This document shows, piece by piece, positions 26,436 to 35,401 of a DNA stretch of 64,000 nucleotides. The DNA comes from Vibrio renipiscarius (GTDB taxonomy: Bacteria; Pseudomonadota; Gammaproteobacteria; Enterobacterales; Vibrionaceae). The stretch is taken from contig NZ_JTKH01000006.1 in assembly GCF_000827885.1 (NCBI RefSeq), positions 682,001 through 746,000 on the forward strand, written 5' to 3'. The translations under genes and the position numbers were made by a program. Every line of letters begins with the position of its first letter. Position 1 is the first letter of the stretch. A model generated the notes under the pieces. It made no database searches, was not told where the DNA came from, and was given only the letters and a program-made list of their open reading frames with translations.

Positions 26436-27192
26436 AGAGTTCTCCTTAACAAGGTTATAGGTGATTGACTTACCTAACTAAAGTTTATTGTAGTAGCGTA
26501 ATATACGCTTTATTGAAGCTTAGTTGAGTATTTGAAAAATGGGGAATTTTTATCAAATTTCTTGCGAAAACATGATGAAAAAGAACAAGAAAAGTCAATT
26601 CCTTGCTCTATGTCGCTAGTTTCGTTTTGACTCATACCCATACATTAGTTCATATCGAGGTAAAAAAAGAAGGACGGATTGCAAATTCGCAGTCTTTTAT
26701 CCATCGTGAGGGAGGTAATCGTTGGTCATGAGTTGAGTGTCTCTATAGTGATAAATGTAACCATTATTGCGTGGGGTTGTTGTGAAAGGGTGTGTTTTTG
26801 TGTTATTTTCGCGCGCAATCTCGGTAGACAATTTTTTGGTTGCTCTGGGGGACACGCGTAAAGCGCATTCAAGCTGAGTACTTTTTACGTAGGGTAGGTA
26901 TCGATAAGCCTTTATCGATAGACGGGATACTAGTGCCGCATAGCGGTGTATAAATGGGAAACCCAACATTGAATTCATTTAACCAACAAACACCAATCAG
27001 CTTTATTCTTCCAAAATGCCCTGTTTTACGTAACGACAGCATTACTGAGCCGTGATTCATCCTGTAGACATACCATCTATCGGTTAGATAGATGCGCTTT
27101 CGCACGCCTATCGGCGGTGAAATGTATGGTTACGCCTAATCATCGGTCTTCGCAGAACCGATAATGGATGAATGTATCTCAAGGGAATTATG
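26436..27192 (+). promoter_or_regulatory. Long structured leader of the norspermidine genes
   Basis: 757 bp without a convincing large gene lie between the TolC gene (divergent) and the decarboxylase. Local stems are clear: TATCGATAA-GCC-TTTATCGATA near 26899-26919, an ATCTATC/AGATAGAT hairpin near 27071-27090, and ATCGGT/AACCGAT near 27142-27165, just upstream of the start codon. A long 5' leader with hairpins close to the ribosome site suggests post-transcriptional control, plausibly by polyamines, but no known riboswitch class was recognised. Confidence 0.4.
26954..27055 (+). CDS. Possible 33-residue leader peptide or relic
   Basis: An ATG frame inside the leader encodes 33 residues starting MGNPTLNSFNQQTPISF and ending ITEP before TGA. 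The composition is protein-like rather than AT-rich noise, but the ribosome site is weak. It could be a regulatory leader peptide, an unrelated small protein, or a remnant of an upstream gene such as the aminotransferase domain fused to this decarboxylase in some vibrios. Confidence 0.3.
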   Translation: MGNPTLNSFNQQTPISFILPKCPVLRNDSITEP

Positions 27193-28896
27193 ATGAGTAC
27201 AGCCTTTGACGTCGATACTCGAGATATCGCGACTTATTTTTCAGATAAAGTGCCGCAATTGGTCGACGGCCTTTATGAAATCCCCCCCAATCAAACACCG
27301 TTCGAACACGTGGAATATCGTTCGGAGGTGAATCAATACTCGTGTGAACTGCCTTTGAGCATTAAGCGAGCCATGTTGGCTCTCAGTCCCACGGCGAATG
27401 AGTCGTTCGTCGATACTGAATATCAAGAGCCGCGCCCTTGGCGACAGCATTTTATTCAGACGGGTGAAAATGGCAGTGATGTTTTCGCCCAGGCGATGAA
27501 TCATGCGACGGCGCAAATGAAGCAACTTTTTGAGCAAGCAGATTCGCCGTACTCAGGCGTGGATCCTCAGCAATTAGAGCGAATGATCAATGCGATCGAT
27601 TTGGATCGTGCGCATGGCTCACTTGAAGAGATTGTCACGGAGACCACCGCGCTGGTCGGTCGGCATTCCATTATTTTGCAACACCCTGATTGTATTGCTC
27701 ATCTCCACACGCCACCTTTGATGCCCGCTATTATTGCTGAATCAATGATGGCCGCACTTAACCAATCGATGGATTCATGGGATCAAGCGCCAGCGGCTAC
27801 CTATGTTGAACAAAAAGTCGTGAATTGGATGTGTGATAAATTTCAATTGGGACTTCATGCCGACGGCATTTTCACCAGTGGGGGCACTCAGAGTAATTTA
27901 ATGGGGCTGCTTCTGGCTCGTGATCGTATCGCTGATACTTTAGCCGGTCATTCGATTCAAAAGCAGGGGCTACCTTCATTTGCGAATAAGTTGCGTATCT
28001 TATGCTCAAAAAAATCGCATTTTACGGTGCAAAAATCCGCGTCCTTATTAGGACTTGGAGAGCAAAGTGTATGCTGTGTTGATACCCACCAGAACGGCAC
28101 GATAAAGATTGATGCGTTAGAAAATGAGATAGAACAGCTGCACCAACAAGGTTTGATCCCTTTCGCGGTGGTTGGAACGGCAGGCACGACGGACCATGGC
28201 GCAATCGATGATTTGACTGCGATCGCTCAGATTGCTCAACATCATCAGCTTTGGTTTCATGTTGATAGTGCTTATGGTGGCGCTCTGATCTTGAGTCGTT
28301 ATAAAATACGTTTAGCCGGTATAGAGCAGGCCGATTCTGTCAGTGTCGATTTCCACAAGTTGTTCTATCAAACGATCAGTTGCGGCGCTTTATTACTCAA
28401 AGACAAAGCGAACTTCAAATACCTATTACACCACGCAGATTATCTGAATCGTGAGCACGACGAATTACCCAATTTAGTCGATAAATCGATCTCAACCACA
28501 AAGCGTTTTGATGCATTAAAAGTGTTTATGACCATGCAAAATGTCGGACCTGATGTATTAGGAGAAATGGTTGAGCATTTGATAGAGCAAACTCAGTGCG
28601 TTGCTCAAAAGGTAGAACAATATAAAGGAATGGAGCTTTTGGCGAAGCCCTCATTGTCGACGGTATTATTTCGAGTTGTCGATGACTCGGCCATTGACTC
28701 TGAGGTTGACGATTTAAATCGAACCTTGAGGCTCGAAGCGCTACTTCGTGGCATCGCAGTGCTAGGGGAAACCGTTGTTGGCGGTAAAACAGCACTCAAA
28801 TTTACCATTTTGAATCCCTGCTTAACGCTGGCGGATTTTGAACGTTTACTTGAGAAAATCAACACACTCGCGGTTGAACTCATCAATAAGAGGTAA
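27193..28896 (+). CDS. L-2,4-diaminobutyrate decarboxylase (PLP, group II)
   Basis: A 567-residue PLP-dependent decarboxylase. HVDSAYGGAL supplies the Asp that contacts the PLP ring nitrogen and VDFHKLFYQ contains the Schiff-base Lys. It converts 2,4-diaminobutyrate to 1,3-diaminopropane, the first committed unit of norspermidine. In V. cholerae the homologue is, as far as I recall, a longer aminotransferase-decarboxylase fusion; here only the decarboxylase part is present. The ATG at 27193 sits six bases after AAGGGA. Its stop overlaps the next start (TAATG). Confidence 0.82.
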   Translation: MSTAFDVDTRDIATYFSDKVPQLVDGLYEIPPNQTPFEHVEYRSEVNQYSCELPLSIKRAMLALSPTANESFVDTEYQEPRPWRQHFIQTGENGSDVFAQAMNHATAQMKQLFEQADSPYSGVDPQQLERMINAIDLDRAHGSLEEIVTETTALVGRHSIILQHPDCIAHLHTPPLMPAIIAESMMAALNQSMDSWDQAPAATYVEQKVVNWMCDKFQLGLHADGIFTSGGTQSNLMGLLLARDRIADTLAGHSIQKQGLPSFANKLRILCSKKSHFTVQKSASLLGLGEQSVCCVDTHQNGTIKIDALENEIEQLHQQGLIPFAVVGTAGTTDHGAIDDLTAIAQIAQHHQLWFHVDSAYGGALILSRYKIRLAGIEQADSVSVDFHKLFYQTISCGALLLKDKANFKYLLHHADYLNREHDELPNLVDKSISTTKRFDALKVFMTMQNVGPDVLGEMVEHLIEQTQCVAQKVEQYKGMELLAKPSLSTVLFRVVDDSAIDSEVDDLNRTLRLEALLRGIAVLGETVVGGKTALKFTILNPCLTLADFERLLEKINTLAVELINKR

Positions 28897-30146
28897 TGAA
28901 AAGGATGGCAATTTTACAAATTGGTGCAGGCGGTGTTGGTTGGGTGATTGCTCACAAAGCGGCACAGAATAATGACGTACTGGGCGCGATTACGATCGCC
29001 TCTCGTACGATTGAAAAATGTGAAAAAATCATTGAATCAATTGAAAAAAAGAATAATCGCAAAGATACAAATCAGCCCTTACAAGCACGTTCAGTGAACG
29101 CTGACGACATTGATGCGGTTGTTGCGCTTATTGATGAAATTAAGCCCGATTTAGTGATCAATGCTGGGCCTCCGTGGGTCAACATGGCGATTATGGAAGC
29201 TTGTTACCAGACAAAAGTGTCGTATTTGGATACCTCTGTCGCCGTGGATTTATGCAGTGAAGGACAACAAGTACCGCAGGCCTATGATTGGCAGTGGGCA
29301 TACCGTGAAAAATTTGAGCAAGCAGGAATTACGGGAATTTTGGGGGCCGGTTTTGATCCGGGCGTCGTGTCTGTTTTTGCCGCTTACGCAGTAAAGCATC
29401 TGTTTGATGAAATCGATACCATCGACGTGATGGATGTGAATGCGGGAGACCACGGTAAAAAGTTTGCGACGAACTTTGACCCTGAAACGAACATGCTGGA
29501 AATTCAAGGCGATTCATTTTACTGGGAAAACGAGCAGTGGCATCAAGTTCCTTGTCATTCGCGGATGTTGGAATTTGATTTTCCAAACTGTGGTAAGCAC
29601 AAGGTGTATTCAATGGCCCACGACGAGGTGCGCTCACTCAAAGAATTCATTCCGGCCAAGCGTATAGAATTTTGGATGGGATTTGGTGATAAGTACCTGA
29701 ATTATTTCAATTGTATGCGTGATATTGGTCTTTTAAGCCCCGATCCGCTGACATTACATGACGGTACGGTTGTACAACCTTTGCATGTACTCAAAGCATT
29801 GCTGCCAGATCCGACGTCCCTTGCGCCTGGCTATAAAGGGTTAACGTGCATAGGTACGTGGGTTCAAGGTCGTAAAGACGGTCAATTACGTAGCGTATTT
29901 ATTTATAACAATGCTGATCACGAAGTCGCTTATGAAGACGTAGAGCACCAAGCGATTGCGTATACCACTGGCGTACCAGCGATCACGGCGGCGTTGCAAT
30001 ATTTCCGTGGTGAGTGGGCGCAGGCTGGTGTGTTTAATCTGGAGCAGCTGGATCCTGACCCATTTTTAGAAACGATGCCATCGCTTGGTTTGCGTTGGGG
30101 TGTTCAAGAATTACCTGCCGGTCAGCCAAATATCACGAGTTTATAG
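28896..30146 (+). CDS. Carboxynorspermidine synthase (dehydrogenase)
   Basis: A 416-residue saccharopine-dehydrogenase-like enzyme with Rossmann motif ILQIGAGGVGWVIAHKA at the N-terminus and VINAGPPWVNMAIMEAC further on. It condenses aspartate-semialdehyde with diaminopropane (or putrescine) using NADPH to give carboxynorspermidine (or carboxyspermidine). It overlaps the decarboxylase stop by one base. An in-frame ATG at 28905 (MAILQ) may be the true start, since family proteins usually begin there. It forms the middle step of the norspermidine pathway. Confidence 0.87.
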   Translation: MKRMAILQIGAGGVGWVIAHKAAQNNDVLGAITIASRTIEKCEKIIESIEKKNNRKDTNQPLQARSVNADDIDAVVALIDEIKPDLVINAGPPWVNMAIMEACYQTKVSYLDTSVAVDLCSEGQQVPQAYDWQWAYREKFEQAGITGILGAGFDPGVVSVFAAYAVKHLFDEIDTIDVMDVNAGDHGKKFATNFDPETNMLEIQGDSFYWENEQWHQVPCHSRMLEFDFPNCGKHKVYSMAHDEVRSLKEFIPAKRIEFWMGFGDKYLNYFNCMRDIGLLSPDPLTLHDGTVVQPLHVLKALLPDPTSLAPGYKGLTCIGTWVQGRKDGQLRSVFIYNNADHEVAYEDVEHQAIAYTTGVPAITAALQYFRGEWAQAGVFNLEQLDPDPFLETMPSLGLRWGVQELPAGQPNITSL

Positions 30147-30311
30147 CCGTGCTATCCGTTGAATGATCGCATGGTCACGGCCTCATGAGCTTATTGGCGA
30201 TGAGTGAGGTCGCTGGCCGTGAAAGAATACGGCAAAAGAATGTCGCGGAAAGGGCGCGTTTTTTTGGATCGAAGATAGCAAGGAATTACGTGCTGAACTA
30301 TGGAAAATAGC

Positions 30312-31445
30312 ATGACAAATACTGCGTTTAGAACACCTTACTTTATGATCAATGAAGACAAATTGATCGATAATTTAGAAAAGGCGAAGCGACTAAAAGA
30401 AGCGTCGGGCGTTAAATTGGTCTTGGCGCTGAAGTGTTTTTCGACTTGGGGCGTGTTTGACATCATTAAACCTTATCTCGACGGCTCGACGAGCTCAGGG
30501 CCTTACGAAGTTAAACTTGGACATGAAACCTTTGGTGGTGAAACGCACGCTTATAGCGTGGGCTACAGTGAAGATGATGTGCGTGAAGTGGCTGATATTT
30601 GCGATAAAATGATTTTTAACTCCCAGTCCCAACTTCATGCTTATCACCACTTGATTGAGGGCAAGGCCTCGGTTGGGTTGCGTTTGAATCCGGGGGTGAG
30701 TTTCGCTGGACAAGATTTGGCAGACCCTGCGCGGCAATTTTCCCGGTTAGGGGTGCAAATGGATCACCTAGATCTTCCATTGTTTGATTCAATCGACGGT
30801 GTGATGTTTCACATGAATTGTGAGAATAAAGATGTGGATGCGTTTATTGCGCTATTAGACACTATTTCACAGCGATTCGGTGCTTATCTAGATCAACTAG
30901 AATGGGTCAGCTTAGGAGGCGGAGTGTTCTTTACATGGCCGGGTTACGACATCGACAAATTAGCCGCGGCGTTGAAGGATTTTTCGGAAAAGCATCAAGT
31001 TCAGCTTTATTTAGAGCCTGGTGAAGCGATCATTACGCAAACGACCGATTTGGTGGTGACCGTCGTTGATATTGTCGATAACGGTAAAAAAACCGCGATT
31101 GTTGATTCTGCGACAGAAGCGCATCGGCTTGATACGCTGATCTACAATGAACCCGCGTCATTGCTCGAAGCCAGTGAAAATGGGGAGTATGAGTACATTA
31201 TTGGTTCTTGTTCGTGCTTGGCGGGGGACCAGTTTTGTGTTGCCCGTTTTGATGAACCGCTCAAAATCGGCCAACGTTTACACATTTTAGACAGCGCAGG
31301 TTACACCATGGTGAAACTGAATTGGTTTAATGGTCTGCGTATGCCGTCAGTGTATTGTCAAAGAAGTCACGGTGAGGTTGATAAAATCAATGAATTTGAT
31401 TATTCAGATTTTAAACGAACCTTGAGCCGATGGTCTACGCATTAA
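30312..31445 (+). CDS. nspC: Carboxynorspermidine decarboxylase
   Basis: A 377-residue PLP enzyme of the alanine-racemase/ornithine-decarboxylase fold III group. [12 protein letters not shown] holds the PLP Lys, EPGEAI contacts the phosphate, and CLAGDQF is the active-site Cys loop. It removes the carboxylate from carboxynorspermidine to give norspermidine, a biofilm signal in vibrios sensed by NspS/MbaA. The ATG at 30312 is preferred to the one at 30300 because GGA lies seven bases upstream and the length equals the family norm. About 165 bp separate it from the previous gene. Confidence 0.9.
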   Translation: MTNTAFRTPYFMINEDKLIDNLEKAKRLKEASGVKLVLALKCFSTWGVFDIIKPYLDGSTSSGPYEVKLGHETFGGETHAYSVGYSEDDVREVADICDKMIFNSQSQLHAYHHLIEGKASVGLRLNPGVSFAGQDLADPARQFSRLGVQMDHLDLPLFDSIDGVMFHMNCENKDVDAFIALLDTISQRFGAYLDQLEWVSLGGGVFFTWPGYDIDKLAAALKDFSEKHQVQLYLEPGEAIITQTTDLVVTVVDIVDNGKKTAIVDSATEAHRLDTLIYNEPASLLEASENGEYEYIIGSCSCLAGDQFCVARFDEPLKIGQRLHILDSAGYTMVKLNWFNGLRMPSVYCQRSHGEVDKINEFDYSDFKRTLSRWSTH

Positions 31446-31497
31446 GATAAGGTGGTAATGGGCCGAGCTTAATGGATGTAAGCCAACGTTGGCCATA

Positions 31498-31521
31498 AGC
31501 CCACTGGAATCGCAGTGGGCT
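31498..31521. terminator. Hairpin after nspC
   Basis: AGCCCACTG (31498-31506) and CAGTGGGCT (31513-31521) form a perfect stem between convergent genes. No T run follows, so termination strength is uncertain. Confidence 0.5.
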
Positions 31522-31582
31522 GTACTATGGATATGGACTTGTGAATCACGGACACTGAATCATAGACAGTGAGTAAGTGCAT

Positions 31583-32095
31583 TTAACCCTCGAGGATCAC
31601 TCGCGTATCTTCGCTAAGCGATTCGAGCTCTTTCGCGACATCTTCAATCGCGACATTACTTGGTAAGCGTAATGCAATCGTTGAAGTAAAGAGACTGGAG
31701 CTAATGCCACCGCCACCGGCAATGAAAACACGTTGGCAATCCATATCGAGAATATTGATGCCTTGCCCATCAAGCACGTGGGTAATTTCATTTACGATGC
31801 CAGCACGATCATTGGCATCGAGTCTGAGCTGATAGATTTGCTCAGTGTTGTGCTTTGAGTTGTCGGCATTCACAATTTCTACAAGCAGATCAGGCTGTTG
31901 TTTAAATGCGTCTTTTACGATGGCTGCATTTTGAGTGGGCAGCTCAACTTTGATCACCGCGGCGACTTGCTCTTCGATGAAGTTGACCTTACTGATGAGC
32001 CATTTTCCGCCATTTTCATGGGTGATGGCCGCGAGCTGTTTGATGGTGGCTGGAGTGGCTTTGCCAACAAAGTTTGCGATGAAAGTCGTGGTCAT
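31583..32095 (-). CDS. ACT-domain protein, GcvR-like
   Basis: A 170-residue protein with two tandem ACT domains (FIANFVGKATPATIKQLAAIT..., then LRLDANDRAGIVNEITHVLDGQGINILDM), the layout of GcvR, the partner that represses glycine-cleavage genes through GcvA. The ATG at 32095 has AGGAG eight bases upstream, so the longer frame to 32173 is rejected. A second GcvR paralogue of unknown role is an alternative. No gcv gene is nearby. Convergent with nspC. Confidence 0.7.
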   Translation of the reverse strand: MTTTFIANFVGKATPATIKQLAAITHENGGKWLISKVNFIEEQVAAVIKVELPTQNAAIVKDAFKQQPDLLVEIVNADNSKHNTEQIYQLRLDANDRAGIVNEITHVLDGQGINILDMDCQRVFIAGGGGISSSLFTSTIALRLPSNVAIEDVAKELESLSEDTRVILEG

Positions 32096-32274
32096 AAGTT
32101 GTCTCCTAAATGCATGTGCGGAGTAGGGAACAATACGACATATTGCGTTGTCGGTGCCGTATTGCCTATACATTCAGTGTAGATGGCCAGGTAGGGTAAG
32201 GTTTGATATGGGTCAATTTTTTTGACCTAAACGGCATTTATATTCGCTAATGTATAAGCTAAAGCACAAAAAAA

Positions 32275-32292
32275 ACGGCACTTAAGTGCCGT
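32275..32292 (-). terminator. Terminator of the DUF3943 gene
   Basis: ACGGCACTTAAGTGCCGT is a perfect palindrome. Read on the minus strand it is followed by eight T residues, which fits termination of the gene ending at 32319. Confidence 0.85.
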
Positions 32293-32318
32293 AAAAGGAA
32301 AGTGATTAAGTGGCCGAA

Positions 32319-33212
32319 CTAAAAGGTTATTTTTAATTCCATGCCATAGAATTGGTGATCATAATTTGCCCCTGCATCTAGGGCGAAATTGGCGGCTTCT
32401 TGATTGCCAAACCATGGCTTGCTGCTGAACTGTACATCGGCACTTCCTCCCCAAGCACCGGATACCCAACCATGGATATGTCCTACCGGATTGAGGAAGA
32501 ATAAAGTCACATCCCCCATCGTTTGAGACCCCATCACTTCGCCACCAGAGGCAACAATGTCTTGCTCAGTTTCAAACATCAATTCGCCGACGACGGCGCC
32601 GAAAAATGGGGTAATAAACAAGTCTTGCCATGATGGAACTTCCGCAAAAGCTTCTACGCCATATTCCCAGAAAAAAGTAGAGAGGAAAGCGGAATAGAGG
32701 AAAGAATCAAATTCATTAAAACCAGCGTGGCGCGCTGCGGTGTAATAGACCCCACCGAAATAGGGGTGCATGACATAGTTCAAAACATGCTCATCTCGAT
32801 CCCAGACAGGGCCTTCACTGACATTATCAGACCATTTTTTACCAAGGTTACTGATATCTCGATCGTCTTCGTCCCATTTCGTTATGGACTCTGGCAGCAT
32901 GGTCATTAAGCCGACGGTCGCAACACTTAAACCAAGTATGGTATAGGTTTGTTCTTTGAGATATTGCCAGTTACGCTCATCGGATACGCGCAAATATTGT
33001 GGCAGTTCAGGGTCACTGAGATCGAGTTGGGAGTCATCATAGCTCAGCGAAAAAGCATCTGCAGGTTGTGAATATGCATAGCTATTGCTATAAAGATGCT
33101 CATTAATACGAGAATCTACGGTATATGAAAACTCGTAATGTTCGTTTGTGTTAGCCGCGTTAGCACAAGCTGAAAAAGACAACATCAAAGCAACGATGTT
33201 TTTATTAAGCAC
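32319..33212 (-). CDS. DUF3943 outer-membrane/periplasmic protein
   Basis: A 297-residue protein with signal peptide NKNIVALMLSFSACANA and the DUF3943-type core: DRDEHVLNYVMHPYFGG, FLSTFFWEYGVEAFAEVPSWQDLF and TPFFGAVVGEL. The C-terminus LDAGANYDHQFYGMELKITF ends in Phe with alternating residues, as in outer-membrane barrels. Function is unknown. GGAG lies seven bases before a GTG at 33212, giving a compact signal peptide; the ATG at 33227 is the alternative start. It has its own terminator and no partner. Confidence 0.7.
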   Translation of the reverse strand: MLNKNIVALMLSFSACANAANTNEHYEFSYTVDSRINEHLYSNSYAYSQPADAFSLSYDDSQLDLSDPELPQYLRVSDERNWQYLKEQTYTILGLSVATVGLMTMLPESITKWDEDDRDISNLGKKWSDNVSEGPVWDRDEHVLNYVMHPYFGGVYYTAARHAGFNEFDSFLYSAFLSTFFWEYGVEAFAEVPSWQDLFITPFFGAVVGELMFETEQDIVASGGEVMGSQTMGDVTLFFLNPVGHIHGWVSGAWGGSADVQFSSKPWFGNQEAANFALDAGANYDHQFYGMELKITF

Positions 33213-33387
33213 GGAATGACTCCACATCTATTTTTAGTGAGCATAATCACAATTATCTAGCAAAATCGACAACTTAGGAACAGTAAAGCCGTTTTTATTT
33301 AACATTTGTAGTGTTGTAATAAAAAGTAGTGTGTTTTTGCAGAAATATAAATAGGTGATGGCTAAATTTTCTCATACGAGGAAGGTT

Positions 33388-34629
33388 ATGTTAAAAATAG
33401 CAATGCTAAGTACTGGTGAAGAAGTTTTGCACGGCGATATCGTGGATACGAATGCCGCTTGGCTATCTGAACAGTTCTTTCAGCAGGGATTTGCCCTCAC
33501 TAAACGTTCGACGGTTGGGGATACATTGGGTGGGTTAGTCGAAGAGCTGCTCATGCTTAGTTTTAACAACGATATCGTGATCGTGAATGGCGGGCTCGGC
33601 CCAACGAGCGACGACGTGAGTACCGAAGCGGCAGCCATTGCCGGTGATGTAGCGTTAGAACTGCATCCATCTTGGTTAGAGCGTCTTGAGGCCTTTTTTG
33701 CGTCAAGAGGTGTCGTGATGCCAGAAAGTAATCGCAAGCAGGCTATGCTGCCTGTTGGCGCGCTATTGATCGATAATCCGATAGGAACAGCTTGTGGTTT
33801 TAAAGTAAAAATCAATGATTGCGATTTTTACTTCACACCGGGCGTACCGAGTGAATTTAAGCGGATGGTATTAGAGCAAATCATACCGGATATGAAAAAC
33901 CAGCACTCTGATGTGGTTGGACTTCACTGTAGTCGTTTATTTACCTTTGGCACCTCAGAATCGGCACTATCCGATAAACTGGATAAATTACAGTTACCCC
34001 AAGGTTATAGTCTCGGCTATCGTTCATACTTACCGTTTATTGAGGTCAAACTGTTTGGACCGAAAGGTGAGATCGAGACACGTTTAAAGCTGATGCAGCT
34101 TGTCTTTAAATTGATCGAGAGTTCGGTTGTGAGTGTTGATGAACCAATGCAAGAGCATGTGGGTCATTTAATCAGTGAGAAAAAGTACGCGATTTCGGTT
34201 GCGGAACGTTCTACACAGGGGCGCTTGTCGACGTGGCTGCATTCCAATGAAAAAGCGGCGGATTATTGTGGTCATGGCTGGGTGCTGGGCGGTCATGTCA
34301 CGGTAGGTGCGAACGACAATGACTCTTTAGCGGAAACCTTGGCACTAGCGGGCGCGACAAAAGAAAAATGTGCAACGGATATTTCGATTGTGACGGGTCA
34401 ACTATTGGATAAAACCTTTACGCTGGCGCTCGCGACCCCTGAAGGTGAATGGGGGCAAATATTAACATTGAATCGTACGTATAGCCGTGAAGATCAGGCG
34501 ATCATGATCACGACCGTGGCCGCGGATATGTTGCGTCGCTATTTATCCGGTAAGACCATGTTTCCCCATTACAGTTCATTGACTCGAGAAAAGGAACTTT
34601 ATATTCCACAAGGTGCACTTGGTTCGTAA
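33388..34629 (+). CDS. CinA-like protein with degenerate amidase domain (YfaY type)
   Basis: A 413-residue protein. Residues 1-170 form the MoaB-like COG1058 domain (IAMLSTGEEVLHGDIVDTNA, VNGGLGPTSDDVS, FTPGVPSEF), an ADP-ribose pyrophosphatase in characterised CinA proteins. The C-terminal part corresponds to the PncC nicotinamide-nucleotide amidase domain, but the ESCTGG catalytic motif reads ERSTQG and GIAGPDGG is lost, so amidase activity is doubtful, as in E. coli YfaY. GAGGAAGG precedes the ATG at 33388; the longer frame to 33355 is rejected. Role: nucleotide or NAD recycling, inferred. Confidence 0.75.
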   Translation: MLKIAMLSTGEEVLHGDIVDTNAAWLSEQFFQQGFALTKRSTVGDTLGGLVEELLMLSFNNDIVIVNGGLGPTSDDVSTEAAAIAGDVALELHPSWLERLEAFFASRGVVMPESNRKQAMLPVGALLIDNPIGTACGFKVKINDCDFYFTPGVPSEFKRMVLEQIIPDMKNQHSDVVGLHCSRLFTFGTSESALSDKLDKLQLPQGYSLGYRSYLPFIEVKLFGPKGEIETRLKLMQLVFKLIESSVVSVDEPMQEHVGHLISEKKYAISVAERSTQGRLSTWLHSNEKAADYCGHGWVLGGHVTVGANDNDSLAETLALAGATKEKCATDISIVTGQLLDKTFTLALATPEGEWGQILTLNRTYSREDQAIMITTVAADMLRRYLSGKTMFPHYSSLTREKELYIPQGALGS

Positions 34630-34818
34630 GGGTAAAGGTAAAATTGTACGGAAAGAAATGTGATAGGGCACTCATTTTACGCCATATAATAAAATCATCT
34701 AAGTGTTATCTCTATGAATTTAATGTGCTTTTTTTGAAAAGATGCCCAGATCACGCCATGGCTTGAAAATAGGTCTTAAACTGAATGTTCTTCTACCAAT
34801 TGACGCAAGGAGGGTAGG

Positions 34819-35061
34819 ATGTTTCAGCAGTCGAAGATCTTAGTTTGGTATCAAATAGCCAGTCAGAAAGTCGTGTTAGGTGAAGCATTAAGCGTTGAGC
34901 ATAATGATGTGAATTCGATTTGGCGTCGAGCTCCTGAAGAAAGTGAGAGCAAACACGGACTCGGTTACCGGCTATCCTTGTTCGATGATGGTGGCAGAGA
35001 GATTGCAGGTAAAGCGATTTCTATGCATACCGCTGATCTGCTTTTGTCTGGGGGGAGATAA
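34819..35061 (+). CDS. Small conserved-type hypothetical protein
   Basis: 80 residues (MFQQSKILVWYQIASQKVVLG...), soluble, no signal peptide, no recognised domain. GGAGGGTAGG just before the ATG is a strong ribosome site, and a bidirectional terminator follows eight bases after the stop, so the gene is credible. It may be transcribed from its own promoter in the 189-bp gap. Function unknown. Confidence 0.65.
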   Translation: MFQQSKILVWYQIASQKVVLGEALSVEHNDVNSIWRRAPEESESKHGLGYRLSLFDDGGREIAGKAISMHTADLLLSGGR

Positions 35062-35069
35062 TGAATAAA

Positions 35070-35095
35070 TTAAGGCCAGCATTTGCTGGCCTTAA
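35070..35095. terminator. Bidirectional terminator
   Basis: TTAAGGCCAGCA (35070-35081) pairs perfectly with TGCTGGCCTTAA (35084-35095). It separates the small gene from the convergent nrdAB-yfaE operon and has T/A-rich flanks on both sides. Confidence 0.85.
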
Positions 35096-35122
35096 TATTT
35101 ACGAGAACAAACAGGAACACGC

Positions 35123-35401
35123 CTAAGCACGTTTCTCTTTAAGTTTGTAGCTGACCGCTTCTAAGGTCAGATCACTCTTCGCTCTTGTCACACAAGGTAA
35201 AATCTCATCTGCTTGCGTGTATGCCATTGCAAAACCAACGTATTCAACCTCACCTGAACTGAGCTTGCAGCGACAAGCGCCACAGTGCCCATCTCGGCAG
35301 TTGTATTCGACTACCATTCCCGCCGCTTCCATTGTTTCTAGTAATGTACTAGAAGGGTTGCTCGTGATCGTATGCAGTCCGTTGATTTTGACTTTAGCCA
35401 T
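35123..35401 (-). CDS. yfaE: 2Fe-2S ferredoxin YfaE
   Basis: A 92-residue plant-type ferredoxin with cysteines in CRDGHCGACRC and a fourth at LPCVTR, the standard CX4CX2C...C cluster ligands. In E. coli YfaE reduces the NrdB diiron centre to maintain the tyrosyl radical. Its ATG shares one base with the nrdB stop (TAATG on the minus strand), so it is translationally coupled as third gene of nrdA-nrdB-yfaE. Confidence 0.92.
   Translation of the reverse strand: MAKVKINGLHTITSNPSSTLLETMEAAGMVVEYNCRDGHCGACRCKLSSGEVEYVGFAMAYTQADEILPCVTRAKSDLTLEAVSYKLKEKRA

Noticed and set aside
28526..28886. Reverse frames inside the norspermidine genes
   Set aside because: Antisense shadows of a well-supported PLP decarboxylase.
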